This document shows positions 25,466-34,850 of a stretch of 64,000 nt of DNA, piece after piece. The notes beneath the pieces were generated by a model. That model made no database searches. It was not told the origin of the DNA and worked only from the letters and a program-made list of their open reading frames with translations. Source of the DNA: Nitrosomonas sp. (lineage in GTDB: Bacteria > Pseudomonadota > Gammaproteobacteria > Burkholderiales > Nitrosomonadaceae); contig JADKHF010000044.1 of the NCBI GenBank assembly GCA_016721865.1, positions 1 to 64,000 on the forward strand, read 5' to 3'. Every line of letters starts with the position of its first letter. The first letter of the stretch is position 1. The translations under genes and the position numbers were made by a program.

Positions 25466-28261
25466 ATGAGCGCGGCTGATTCAGAGAATAATGTCGCCAA
25501 TAATAAGTTGGTGAATGATAAAGACTTACCATTGCGTGAAGACATTCGTTTTCTGGGGCGTATGTTGGGTGATACGTTACGGGAGCAGGACGGAGATAGT
25601 GCTTTCGAAATGGTCGAGAATATACGGCAGACTGCGATCCGTTTTCATCGCGACCAAGATCTACAGGCAAGAGATGAACTCAATACAATACTCAAACGGT
25701 TGAGTGACAAAGATTCATTGCCCGTTGTTCGTGCATTCAGTTATTTTTCATTACTTTCCAATATTGCTGAGGATGTTCATCACAACCGGCGTCGGCGCGC
25801 GCATCTTCGCGCGGGATCCCCACCGCAGGCTGGAAGTGTTACATTGGCACTGGAACGCGTATTGGAAAACAGGAAGGATATTACAGTCCTGGCGGATTTT
25901 TTTAGCAAAGCAATGATATCACCGGTTCTGACCGCGCACCCAACAGAAGTTCAACGAAGAAGTATTCTGGATTGTCAGTTGACCATTGAGCGTTTACTGA
26001 AAGAACGTGCGCGAACTGAACTCACGCCCAATGAATTGCGCCACAATGAGGAAGGCTTACGCGCTACCATTCAGATATTGTGGCAGACCCGCATGTTACG
26101 TCCCACCCGCTTGTCTGTGTATGATGAAATTGAAAATGGCTTGGCGTATTACAGCTACACCTTTTTGACAGAGATCCCATATATCTATGCCAAAATAGAA
26201 GACCTGCTCGAACGCCGCTTGGGTAAAGATGCCCCCTATGTCACATCTTTCTTGCGCATCGGTAGTTGGATTGGTGGTGACCGTGATGGCAATCCCTTTG
26301 TCACGCATGATGTCATGTTGCGGGCGGTGGAACGTCAATCGTCGGTGGCACTGGATTTTTACATCGACGCCGTGCAGAAAATCGGCCGCTCCATGAGTCT
26401 GACCGAGCAATTGGTGCAAGTCAGCGATGAAGTTAAGCAACTGGCCGCTACCGCGCCGGATATTCCTAACCGGTCTGACGAACCGTACCGGCGGATTTTC
26501 CTGAGTATAGCTGCGCGTTTGGTTGCAACCGCGCATCAATTAGGACATCAGGTTACGCAATACACGCCGACCGAGACCAGAGCGCCTTATGCAAGCAGTA
26601 CTGAATTTTTGCACGACCTCAATGCCATCATCCATTCGCTCAAACAGCATAAATCATCTTGGATAGCACGTGGCGCATTACGTAATCTCAGCCGCGCCGT
26701 GGATGTATTTGGTTTTCATTTAGCGCCGCTGGATATGCGCCAGCATAGCAAGATCCATGAGCAGGTCGTCAGCGAATTATTCGAGCGCAGCACGGGCCGG
26801 AAAGGATATGCGCAGCTGAGTGAAAAAGATCGTACTGAGTGGCTGCTTGCAGAAATTAGTCAGCCACGTTCCATACTGACCTCGTACGCTGATTTTTCCG
26901 AACAGGCGCAATCTGAACTGAGCATTTTACAATGCGCCGCCGAAATTCATCGTCGCTTTGGACGTGTGGCGATGTCGAATTACATCATTTCGATGACCAC
27001 CGATATCATTAATGTGCTGGAAGTAGCATTCCTGTTACAGCAAGTCGGCCTGTTGCAAGCCGGAGAAAACCCGCAACTTCACCTCAATATTATCCCATTA
27101 TTTGAAACAATCTCGGACTTGCGTAGCTGTAGCGTTATTATGGATCAGTTATTTTCCTTCCCTTATTACCGCAAACTGCTGAGTTCGCGTGCCAACGTGC
27201 AAGAAGTCATGCTGGGTTACTCCGATAGCAACAAGGATGGCGGCTTTATCACGTCGAATTGGGAGATTTATAAAGCCGAAATTGAACTCACCAAAGTTTT
27301 CGCCAAGCACAAAGTTGAGTTACGCTTGTTTCACGGCCGCGGAGGCACGGTGGGCCGAGGTGGCGGACCGAGTTATCAAAGTATCCTGGCTCAGCCGCCA
27401 GGCAGCGTTAATGGTCAAATACGCGTAACCGAGCAAGGCGAGGTGATCAGTAGTAAATATGCCGAACCTGAAATTGGGCGGCGGAACCTCGAAACATTGG
27501 TGGCGGCGACGATGGAAGCAACGCTGCTGAGTCACGATTCAATCGGCGCAAATTCCGATCGTTATTATTCGGCTATGGAGAAATTGGCATCTGTGTCTTT
27601 TGTAGCTTACCGTGACTTGGTGTACGAAACACCCGGATTTAAGCAATTCTTCCTGGAATCAACGCCGATCCGCGAAATGGCGGGGCTGCATATTGGCAGC
27701 AGGCCGCCGTCACGTAAGAATTCCGATGCGATTGAAGATTTGCGTGCAATTCCTTGGGTATTTAGCTGGAGTTTGAGTCGGATGATGCTGCCGGGATGGT
27801 ACGGGTTTGGTCACGCGGTGGAAGCTTTTGTCAATCATCAAGATCCGAATGGCCAGGGATTGGCATTATTACAGGAGATGTACCGGGAATGGCCCTTTAT
27901 GCAAACATTATTGTCGAACATGGACATGGTGCTGGCTAAGACAGATATGGGTATTGCATCCCGCTATGCGGAATTAGTCGAAGATGCAGCATTGCGTGAG
28001 CAGATTTTTGGGCGTATCAAGGAAGAATGGGCAAGGAGTCAGAAATGGCTGTTTGCCGTGACTGGTCATACCGAGTTGCTGCAAGACAATCCAACACTGG
28101 CACGGAGTATCCGCAATAGAACCCCTTATATTGATCCGCTCAACCATTTGCAGGTGGAATTGCTGCGCCGTTACCGGTCCGGTGAAGATAGTGAAGAAGT
28201 TAAGCGTTCCATCCACCTTACGATTAATGGTGTAACAGCCGGATTGCGCAACAGTGGTTAA
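25466..28261 (+). CDS. ppc: Phosphoenolpyruvate carboxylase
   Basis: About 931 residues from ATG 25466 (an ATG four codons earlier is also possible). Catalytic His in SPVLTAHPTEVQRRSIL, GSWIGGDRDGNPFVTHDVM, the lysine/arginine loop FHGRGGTVGRGGGPSYQSIL, and the C-terminus GVTAGLRNSG, where most bacterial enzymes end RNTG. It adds bicarbonate to PEP to form oxaloacetate, the main anaplerotic step, and with malate-CoA ligase and malyl-CoA lyase (49.4-52.5 kb) it would complete a serine-cycle-like set. It is divergent from hemC. Confidence 0.97.
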   Translation: MSAADSENNVANNKLVNDKDLPLREDIRFLGRMLGDTLREQDGDSAFEMVENIRQTAIRFHRDQDLQARDELNTILKRLSDKDSLPVVRAFSYFSLLSNIAEDVHHNRRRRAHLRAGSPPQAGSVTLALERVLENRKDITVLADFFSKAMISPVLTAHPTEVQRRSILDCQLTIERLLKERARTELTPNELRHNEEGLRATIQILWQTRMLRPTRLSVYDEIENGLAYYSYTFLTEIPYIYAKIEDLLERRLGKDAPYVTSFLRIGSWIGGDRDGNPFVTHDVMLRAVERQSSVALDFYIDAVQKIGRSMSLTEQLVQVSDEVKQLAATAPDIPNRSDEPYRRIFLSIAARLVATAHQLGHQVTQYTPTETRAPYASSTEFLHDLNAIIHSLKQHKSSWIARGALRNLSRAVDVFGFHLAPLDMRQHSKIHEQVVSELFERSTGRKGYAQLSEKDRTEWLLAEISQPRSILTSYADFSEQAQSELSILQCAAEIHRRFGRVAMSNYIISMTTDIINVLEVAFLLQQVGLLQAGENPQLHLNIIPLFETISDLRSCSVIMDQLFSFPYYRKLLSSRANVQEVMLGYSDSNKDGGFITSNWEIYKAEIELTKVFAKHKVELRLFHGRGGTVGRGGGPSYQSILAQPPGSVNGQIRVTEQGEVISSKYAEPEIGRRNLETLVAATMEATLLSHDSIGANSDRYYSAMEKLASVSFVAYRDLVYETPGFKQFFLESTPIREMAGLHIGSRPPSRKNSDAIEDLRAIPWVFSWSLSRMMLPGWYGFGHAVEAFVNHQDPNGQGLALLQEMYREWPFMQTLLSNMDMVLAKTDMGIASRYAELVEDAALREQIFGRIKEEWARSQKWLFAVTGHTELLQDNPTLARSIRNRTPYIDPLNHLQVELLRRYRSGEDSEEVKRSIHLTINGVTAGLRNSG

Positions 28262-28303
28262 TGGCAACCTATTACTGAAATACTTGAGCTGCAGGAGGCT
28301 TTA

Positions 28304-29608
28304 GTGCAAATAAAACGATTCATATGTATCGTGTTGTTCAGTTTCTATTCTCAATGGGTATTGGCTTCACTACCAATCCAGTATTGGCAGACATCCTCCG
28401 GGGCACGGGTTTATTTTGTTGAAAATCACGATTTACCCATGCTTGATATCAACGTGGAGTTTGCTGCGGGTAGTGCCATGGATACCGCTTGTAAATCAGG
28501 CTGTGCCAATCTGGTACAGCATTTACTCAGTCTTGGCGCAGGCGGCTTATCTGAAGACCAAATTGCCACAGCGTTGGCCGATGTTGGCGCACAACTAAAA
28601 AATAATTTTGACCGCGATCGAGCTGGGTTAGCCTTGCGTACTTTGAGCAGTGAACGGGAGCGCAAGCAAGCACTCGATGTATTTGCGCGCATTATTCAGT
28701 CCCCGGAATTCCCGCAGGAAATATTGTCGCGTGAAAAGGCAAGAATAGTTTCGAGCATTAAAGAATCGAGCACCAAGCCAGATTACATTGGCGAGCGTGA
28801 ACTGATGAAAATGCTGTATAGCAATCATCCATACGGATTCAATGAACAGGGTGAGATTGATACCCTGAATAATTTGCAGCGGGAAGATTTGCTTGCTTTT
28901 TATCGTTCTTTTTATGTTGCCGGAAACGCAGTGATAGCGATCATTGGGGATGTTACTCAGCTTGAGGCTGCGGCTATTGCGGAACAATTAACTGACAGCC
29001 TACCTTCCAGCGGACAGAAAACTGAAGTGCCAGCAGTATCAATTCCCGTCGCAGGGATAAAAAGAATCCCTCATCCGGCAACACAGAGTCATATCCAATT
29101 AGCCTATCCGGGCCTGCGTCGAAGTGATCCTGATTATTTTCCCCTTCTAGTCGGAAATCATATACTGGGCGGCGGGGGGTTTATTTCACGTCTGATGGAA
29201 GAATTTCGTCAGCAACGCGGCTTAGCTTATAGCGTTTACAGTTTCTTTTCTCCCTATAAAGAACAGGGACCTTTTCAAATAGGTCTGCAGACAAAAAAGG
29301 AACAGTCAGAAGAAGCGCTGGCACTAACCCAGAAAGTGCTTAAAGATTTTGTTGCAAGTGGTCCAACAGAGGAAGAATTGCTGGCTGCCAAACAAAATAT
29401 TATCGGCGGTTTCCCGCTTCGAATAGATAGTAATAGCAAAATATTGAGCTATCTTTCCATGATCGGCTTTTATAATTTACCACTGACTTATTTAACGGAT
29501 TATTTGGCAGCTGTTGAAGCAGTAACAATCGAGCAAATCCGGCAGGCATTCCAGCGGAGAATTCAACCTGACGGTATGGTAACTGTCGTCGTGGGAGCAA
29601 TTGAGTAA
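28304..29608 (+). CDS. M16-family peptidase-like protein lacking the zinc site
   Basis: 434 residues from GTG 28304, preceded by AGGAGG. A signal peptide (QIKRFICIVLFSFYSQWVLA) leads into an M16 fold. Where active members have HxxEH, this one reads GCANLVQHLLSLGAGGLSED, so no zinc ligands are present. The C-terminal half has the R/Y region RLMEEFRQQRGLAYSVYSFF. In many relatives such a protein is encoded directly after an active M16 partner and forms a heterodimer with it; here the upstream gene is ppc and no partner is nearby. It is probably a periplasmic binding or chaperone-like subunit. It lies 11 bases before rsmD. Confidence 0.9.
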   Translation: MQIKRFICIVLFSFYSQWVLASLPIQYWQTSSGARVYFVENHDLPMLDINVEFAAGSAMDTACKSGCANLVQHLLSLGAGGLSEDQIATALADVGAQLKNNFDRDRAGLALRTLSSERERKQALDVFARIIQSPEFPQEILSREKARIVSSIKESSTKPDYIGERELMKMLYSNHPYGFNEQGEIDTLNNLQREDLLAFYRSFYVAGNAVIAIIGDVTQLEAAAIAEQLTDSLPSSGQKTEVPAVSIPVAGIKRIPHPATQSHIQLAYPGLRRSDPDYFPLLVGNHILGGGGFISRLMEEFRQQRGLAYSVYSFFSPYKEQGPFQIGLQTKKEQSEEALALTQKVLKDFVASGPTEEELLAAKQNIIGGFPLRIDSNSKILSYLSMIGFYNLPLTYLTDYLAAVEAVTIEQIRQAFQRRIQPDGMVTVVVGAIE

Positions 29609-29619
29609 ACGCTTGATCC

Positions 29620-30174
29620 ATGCCTTCAGTTAGAGGAAAAGTCCGTATCATTGGCGGCCTGTGGCGCAGCCGTTTGCTGACTTTTCCAGCAAATCCTGAT
29701 TTAAGGCCCACCCCCGATAGAATACGTGAGACAGTGTTTAATTGGCTGGGACAGGATTTAACTGGCCAGAGTTGTCTCGATTTGTTTGCTGGAAGTGGTG
29801 CGCTGGGTTTTGAAGCCGCATCTCGCGGCGCGTCACAAGTGGTTATGGTCGATGCGGATTTGAGAATTTATAATGCACTGCATGAGAATAAGGAAAAACT
29901 GCAAGCTACGCAGGTTGAACTGAAAATGATGAATGCGTTAAATTTTTTAAATTATGATGTACGCAAATTTGATGTCATTTTTCTTGATCCGCCTTATCGC
30001 CTTGAACTGTTACCCAAATTGTTGCCATTACTGCCATCACATCTGGAGAAAGGCGGACTGGTTTACATTGAGACTAAAGGCACTTGGATTGCAGATACAC
30101 AATGGTGTGTGAAACGGAGCGCAAAAGCAGGTGCGGTTTATTATCAGCTTCTGGAGTTAGAACTGAATGGATAA
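29620..30174 (+). CDS. rsmD: 16S rRNA (guanine966-N2)-methyltransferase RsmD
   Basis: 184 residues: KVRIIGGLWRSRLLTFPANP and LRPTPDRIRETVFNWLGQDL at the N-terminus, the AdoMet site CLDLFAGSGALGFEAASRGA, and the N6/N2-methylase motif VIFLDPPYRLELL. It methylates G966 in the 30S head. Its end overlaps the start of coaD by eight bases, and this rsmD-coaD-ferredoxin order is common in proteobacteria. Confidence 0.96.
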   Translation: MPSVRGKVRIIGGLWRSRLLTFPANPDLRPTPDRIRETVFNWLGQDLTGQSCLDLFAGSGALGFEAASRGASQVVMVDADLRIYNALHENKEKLQATQVELKMMNALNFLNYDVRKFDVIFLDPPYRLELLPKLLPLLPSHLEKGGLVYIETKGTWIADTQWCVKRSAKAGAVYYQLLELELNG

Positions 30175-30646
30175 AGTGATTTATCCTGGTACGTTTGATC
30201 CAATAACGCGTGGACACGAAGATCTTGTCCGGCGTGCTTCGCGTTTGTTCGATCAAGTGATAGTAGCGATAGCTGTAAGCAGCAGTAAAAAACCATTCTT
30301 TACTTTAGACGAAAGAGTGGAAATGGCACACGAGGTATTGTCAGACTGTCCGAATGTCAAAATCATGGCGTTTTCTGGCTTATTGATGAATTTCCTGCAG
30401 CAACAGAACGCGCGAATAATTTTGCGCGGTTTGCGTGCCGCTTCAGATTTTGAATATGAGTTCCAGATGGCGGGGATGAATCGTAGTATGTATCCCGATG
30501 TGGAAACTTTATTCATGACACCATCAGAACAATATATGTTTATTTCAGCAACCATTGTGCGGGAGATTGCGTCATTGGGCGGTAATGCGGATGCATTTGT
30601 ACACCCGCTGGTGGCAAAAAAACTACGCGAAAAAATAACAAAATAG
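30167..30646 (+). CDS. coaD: Pantetheine-phosphate adenylyltransferase
   Basis: 159 residues with the nucleotidyltransferase motifs YPGTFDPITRGHEDLVRRAS (T/HxGH) and the C-terminal MFISATIVREIASLGGNADA (ISSTxxR). It makes dephospho-CoA from 4'-phosphopantetheine and ATP and supplies the substrate of CoaE. It is translationally coupled to rsmD and followed 15 bases later by a ferredoxin gene. Confidence 0.97.
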   Translation: MDKVIYPGTFDPITRGHEDLVRRASRLFDQVIVAIAVSSSKKPFFTLDERVEMAHEVLSDCPNVKIMAFSGLLMNFLQQQNARIILRGLRAASDFEYEFQMAGMNRSMYPDVETLFMTPSEQYMFISATIVREIASLGGNADAFVHPLVAKKLREKITK

Positions 30647-30661
30647 TTTTGAGGAAATTAA

Positions 30662-30913
30662 ATGGCATTAATTATTACTGACGAATGTATTAACTGTGAT
30701 GTTTGTGAACCCGAATGCCCTAACGGTGCCATTTCTCAGGGCGAAGAAATTTACAAGATAGATGCCAGCTTATGCACAGAATGTGTTGGGCACTACAATG
30801 AACCGCAATGTATCGAAGTATGTCCCGTAGATTGTATTGTTACCAATCCTGACAGGATTGAGAGCAGAGAACAACTACTGGCTAAATATCAGTCGCTTAT
30901 CTCTGGCAAATAG
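30662..30913 (+). CDS. YfhL-family 2[4Fe-4S] ferredoxin
   Basis: 83 residues. Two cluster motifs are visible: DECINCDVCEPECPNGAI and the second set in LCTECVGHYNEPQCIEVCPV, where the spacing CxxC-(8)-C-xxx-CP is the extended form of the YfhL/FdxA-like group. It transfers electrons in the cytoplasm at low potential; the partner is unknown. It is the last gene of the M16-rsmD-coaD run. Confidence 0.93.
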   Translation: MALIITDECINCDVCEPECPNGAISQGEEIYKIDASLCTECVGHYNEPQCIEVCPVDCIVTNPDRIESREQLLAKYQSLISGK

Positions 30914-31173
30914 CCTGTCCGGCATAATAATCCGCATCCGCATCACGCTTTCTTCACGAAATCAGACAGTTTTCACCGCTTAATCGTCAACGCATTACTA
31001 CATATAGTAGTTTAATCTTCGCATGGTGCATTCTGGTTTTGCTAGCGAAGCGTTTCGATGGAATCCCGGCAAGCAACGAACTGCCATTCCATCATGAAAA
31101 CCAAATGTTACCTTCGCACAATCCAATTAAATCATGACCAGCGCTAATATATATTTTCTTAACTGAGACTCAA

Positions 31174-32016
31174 ATGGATCCTCGCACGATTGCCAAGAAT
31201 GTTCGCTCAATTTTTTCCTTACCGGATGTTGTGATACGCGTAAATGACCTGATTGATTCTGGGGAAGCAACCAATCATGAATTGGAGCAGGTAATTTTAA
31301 GTGATCAGGCATTAACAGCAAAAGTATTGAAGTTTGCGAACAGTACTTATTTTGGTTTCTCTGGAAAAGTAGAAACCATTTTAAAAGCAATTTCCATAAT
31401 TGGTCATAAAGAATTGCGTAATCTAGTTATTGCATCATCAGTGACTTCTACATTTAAAGGCATCCCACCTGATCTGGTAGACATGGATACATTTTGGAAT
31501 CACAGTGTCACCTGTGGTGTAACTGCGCGGTTACTGGCATCAAGCGTTGACAGTAGAGAACGTTTCTTTATTGCCGGGTTGTTGCATGGTGTTGGGAGAT
31601 TAATACTCTTCAGCCAGTACCCGGAAGAATCTGCAAAAGTGTTGCGTTGCATGAACCAAGGCGAGGACGCAGTAATCCATGAAGAACGTAAGATTTTTGG
31701 CTTTACCCATGCGCAATTAGGTGCTGAGCTTCTGAAGCAATGGAAATTACCACCTAATATTTGGAAAATGGTTGAATACCAATTCGATCCCATGAAGGAT
31801 GCAGAATATCAGTATGATGCCAGCGCGCTTTGCGCAGCTATCAATATCGCCAACTATATCCAACCTTGTACTAATCAACGAATAAATCTCGAAGAATCAA
31901 TACCTGACCGTGCACTCAAAACATGGAGTTACCTTGGTTTGTCGGTTGAAATTATTGAGTCGGTGATAACAGTGGCCAAATTGCAGGTAATAGAAGTGTT
32001 CAATGCCATACGGTAG
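31174..32016 (+). CDS. HDOD-domain regulatory protein
   Basis: 280 residues covering a single HDOD domain (LEQVILSDQALTAKVLKFAN, STYFGFSGKVETILKAISII, FWNHSVTCGVTARLLASSVD, FIAGLLHGVGRLILFSQYPE). HDOD is related to HD phosphohydrolases but lacks the complete metal site and is thought to be a protein-interaction module in signalling. It is the first of two HDOD genes placed before pilT and pilU. Function unknown; control of motility or stress signalling is an inference. Confidence 0.92.
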   Translation: MDPRTIAKNVRSIFSLPDVVIRVNDLIDSGEATNHELEQVILSDQALTAKVLKFANSTYFGFSGKVETILKAISIIGHKELRNLVIASSVTSTFKGIPPDLVDMDTFWNHSVTCGVTARLLASSVDSRERFFIAGLLHGVGRLILFSQYPEESAKVLRCMNQGEDAVIHEERKIFGFTHAQLGAELLKQWKLPPNIWKMVEYQFDPMKDAEYQYDASALCAAINIANYIQPCTNQRINLEESIPDRALKTWSYLGLSVEIIESVITVAKLQVIEVFNAIR

Positions 32017-32290
32017 TTATCAAGAAATCACAAAGGATCATATTCCCGGATTGTTTCATTATCTTTGCGCATAGCTTAGTAACCCTGTGCATTAATGCGC
32101 CGATGCTGCATCGGGCAGAACCGCAGCGCACCCCTGTAACAGTTTGATTAAATAAATTTTCTTCCTGGTGATCGCTAAAAATATCTCAATTACCAGGGTA
32201 TCTTATGACGCACCCGTTAAAACTCAAGTTGGTTAAATTCAAGACGATAAACAAAAGCGTGCAAGATAGATAGAAGATACAGGAGAATAT

Positions 32291-33535
32291 ATGAAGGAAG
32301 TTTATCTTGGCAGGTTACCGATTCTTGACAGCAAACAAAACTTAGTCGCATTTGAACTTCTATTCCGTTCCGACCAGAATAACACAGTTACTGTTACCGA
32401 TAATTCTGCCGCCTCAGCAAATGTCATCATTGATACCTACGGTCAGCTAGGCATCGAAAATGTAATAGGAAAACGGCGTGGTTTTATTAAAGTCGACACT
32501 GAGTTGTTGATGCATGATGCCATTTGCATGCTTCCCAAAAAGCATGTAGTTCTTGAAATTTTACGAAGCGTCGAAATTAATGATGCAATCATTCATCGCT
32601 GTACTTTTTTGAAACAAAAAGGCTATCAACTGGCGCTTTCCAATGTTGTTCAACTGGATAAACGATTTGATCGCATCATGCCTTTGATTAATGTAGTCAA
32701 AATCAATATCACCGCGCTGAAACAAAACGACCTGATCAGTCTTATAAGGAAACTAAAGCGCTCGCCGGTATTGTTTCTGGCAGAGAAAGTTGAAAATCAG
32801 GAAATTGCCAGAAACTGCATTGCTTTAAATTTTCAAATGTTGCAAGGTTTTTATTTTGCAAAGCCAGAAATAATCTCAGGAAAACGTATCGATCCATCCA
32901 AACTCTCTCTGCTGAAACTCTTGTTATTGGTCGTTAAAGACAGCGATGTGACTGAAATTGAGAATGAACTCAAGTATCAACCCGGTTTAAGCTATAACCT
33001 GCTGCGCATGGTAAATTCAGCCGCAAGCGGTTTGCCAAGCACGATTAACTCGATAAAACGAGCCATTATGATACTCGGCCGGAAACAACTCCAGCGCTGG
33101 ATACAAATATTACTTTATGCCGCCAAGCAAAAGGATGGCAGTGCATCGGATGCATTAATGCAAACAGCCACTGTGCGTGGCAAACTGCTTGAATTCATCG
33201 CCATAGCAGATCGCCCGCATGACAAGAATCACCACGATCGCGCTTTTATGGTGGGTACTCTTTCATTGCTGGACACCTTACTCGGGATAGAAATGTCCGA
33301 ACTTGTCAGTTCGCTCAGCATACAGAAAGACATGGGCGATGCTTTGCTGAATCGGCGTGGATACCTGGGTCGTCAACTGGAATTGATCGAAGCCCATGAA
33401 AAAGGTGAATTCGAGAAAGTTTCATCGATGCTGGCGGAATTGGGCTTTCTTAGCATAAGTGAATTCACCAGAATGGAACTGGAAGCTGCAGCCTGGGCCA
33501 ATCGAATCAGCGAAGCAATCAATCAGCCTGCATAA
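32291..33535 (+). CDS. EAL-HDOD signalling protein (YuxH/CdgJ type)
   Basis: 414 residues. The first half is a degenerate EAL domain: the EAL motif reads ELL in NLVAFELLFRSDQ, the second Glu is kept (VVLEILRSVE), but VKINITAL replaces the metal-binding VKxD, so c-di-GMP hydrolysis is unlikely. The second half is HDOD (LLRMVNSAASGLPSTINSIK, RAIMILGRKQLQRWIQILLY). Proteins of this build can act as c-di-GMP-related regulators without catalysis and influence pili and motility. It lies about 230 bases upstream of pilT on the same strand. Confidence 0.9.
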   Translation: MKEVYLGRLPILDSKQNLVAFELLFRSDQNNTVTVTDNSAASANVIIDTYGQLGIENVIGKRRGFIKVDTELLMHDAICMLPKKHVVLEILRSVEINDAIIHRCTFLKQKGYQLALSNVVQLDKRFDRIMPLINVVKINITALKQNDLISLIRKLKRSPVLFLAEKVENQEIARNCIALNFQMLQGFYFAKPEIISGKRIDPSKLSLLKLLLLVVKDSDVTEIENELKYQPGLSYNLLRMVNSAASGLPSTINSIKRAIMILGRKQLQRWIQILLYAAKQKDGSASDALMQTATVRGKLLEFIAIADRPHDKNHHDRAFMVGTLSLLDTLLGIEMSELVSSLSIQKDMGDALLNRRGYLGRQLELIEAHEKGEFEKVSSMLAELGFLSISEFTRMELEAAAWANRISEAINQPA

Positions 33536-33768
33536 AAACTAATTGATGGGATTCAAACGAATCCTGCCGAATAGGGCACTACAGTAGAAATCCTTCCAAT
33601 GTGATGGCGATCCACTTTCAATGCATTTTATAAGCCTGAATTTACTCAATTTTCATCTGTACCTTCCGTTGACTAACGAGCTAACTCAGGTACTGCTTAC
33701 TTGAGATTGATGAATTCTTATTCGAACATTTCACATGACGTTAAGTATTGTCACAAAAGGACATCGCA

Positions 33769-34812
33769 ATGAATATAGTAGAGCTGCTTACATTCGTAGT
33801 TAAGAATAGCGCTTCAGATTTACATTTATCTGCAGGCATGCCGCCGATGATCCGGGTACATGGCGAGATCCGGCGCATCAATTTGCCCGCGATGGAACAT
33901 AAAGAAGTGCACGCGATGGTGTACGACATTATGAATGATAGTCAGCGCAAATTTTATGAGGAACACCTGGAGTGTGATTTTTCCTTTGCAGTTCCCAATC
34001 TCGCACGTTTCCGCGTCAATGCATTTAATACGCAGCGTGGTGCCGCAGCAGTTATGCGCACGATCCCATCAAAAGTTTTGAGTCTGGAAGATATCAAAGC
34101 ACCCAAAATATTTGCTGAAATTGCCAAACAACCGCGTGGTGTCGTTTTAGTAACAGGTCCTACCGGTTCTGGAAAATCCACCACATTAGCGGCAATGGTC
34201 AATGATATTAATGAAAATGAACATGGTCACATTCTGACACTTGAAGATCCCATAGAATTCGTGCACGAGAGCAAGAAATGCCTGATTAATCAGCGAGAAG
34301 TGGGACGAGATACCTTAAGCTTCTCCAATGCGCTGCGCTCGGCGCTGCGTGAAGACCCTGACATCATTCTGGTAGGTGAAATGCGTGATCTGGAAACCAT
34401 ACGCTTGGCAATGACGGCGGCTGAAACAGGCCATTTGGTATTTGGCACATTACATACAAGCTCTGCCGCAAAAACCGTGGATCGTATTATTGACGTTTTT
34501 CCCGCAGAAGAAAAAGAAATGATGCGCGCGATGCTATCTGAATCATTACGCGCTGTTATTTCGCAAGCGCTGTTAAGAACCAAGGATGGCAAGGGACGCG
34601 TAGCTGCACATGAAATAATGATTGGCACACCAGCGATACGTAATCTGATCCGGGAAGCCAAAATTGCACAGATGTATTCGGCAATCCAAACAGGCCAGAA
34701 CGTTGGCATGCAAACATTGGATCAGAATTTGACTGATCTGGTGAAACGCAACGTTATTTCAATGGCCGAAGCACGCAGTAAGGCCATGAATAAGGATAAT
34801 TTCAGGATTTAA
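33769..34812 (+). CDS. pilT: Type IV pilus retraction ATPase PilT
   Basis: 347 residues from ATG 33769 (AAAAGGA before it; an in-frame TTG lies 21 bases upstream). Walker A is VTGPTGSGKSTTLAAMV, the Asp box ILTLEDPIEFVHESK, Walker B DPDIILVGEMRDLETI and the His box AAETGHLVFGTLHTSSA. The C-terminal AIRNLIREAKIAQMYSAIQT is the PilT-specific AIRNLIRE region. PilT forms the hexamer that depolymerises the pilus and drives twitching. It is followed by pilU. Confidence 0.97.
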   Translation: MNIVELLTFVVKNSASDLHLSAGMPPMIRVHGEIRRINLPAMEHKEVHAMVYDIMNDSQRKFYEEHLECDFSFAVPNLARFRVNAFNTQRGAAAVMRTIPSKVLSLEDIKAPKIFAEIAKQPRGVVLVTGPTGSGKSTTLAAMVNDINENEHGHILTLEDPIEFVHESKKCLINQREVGRDTLSFSNALRSALREDPDIILVGEMRDLETIRLAMTAAETGHLVFGTLHTSSAAKTVDRIIDVFPAEEKEMMRAMLSESLRAVISQALLRTKDGKGRVAAHEIMIGTPAIRNLIREAKIAQMYSAIQTGQNVGMQTLDQNLTDLVKRNVISMAEARSKAMNKDNFRI

Positions 34813-34850
34813 TCGATCGATTAGTGGATTGATAACGTCAGGAGCATGCT

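Noticed and set aside
32030..32290. c-di-GMP (GEMM) riboswitch before the EAL-HDOD gene
   Set aside because: The conserved GEMM tetraloop and receptor sequences are not seen; only a simple hairpin is supported.
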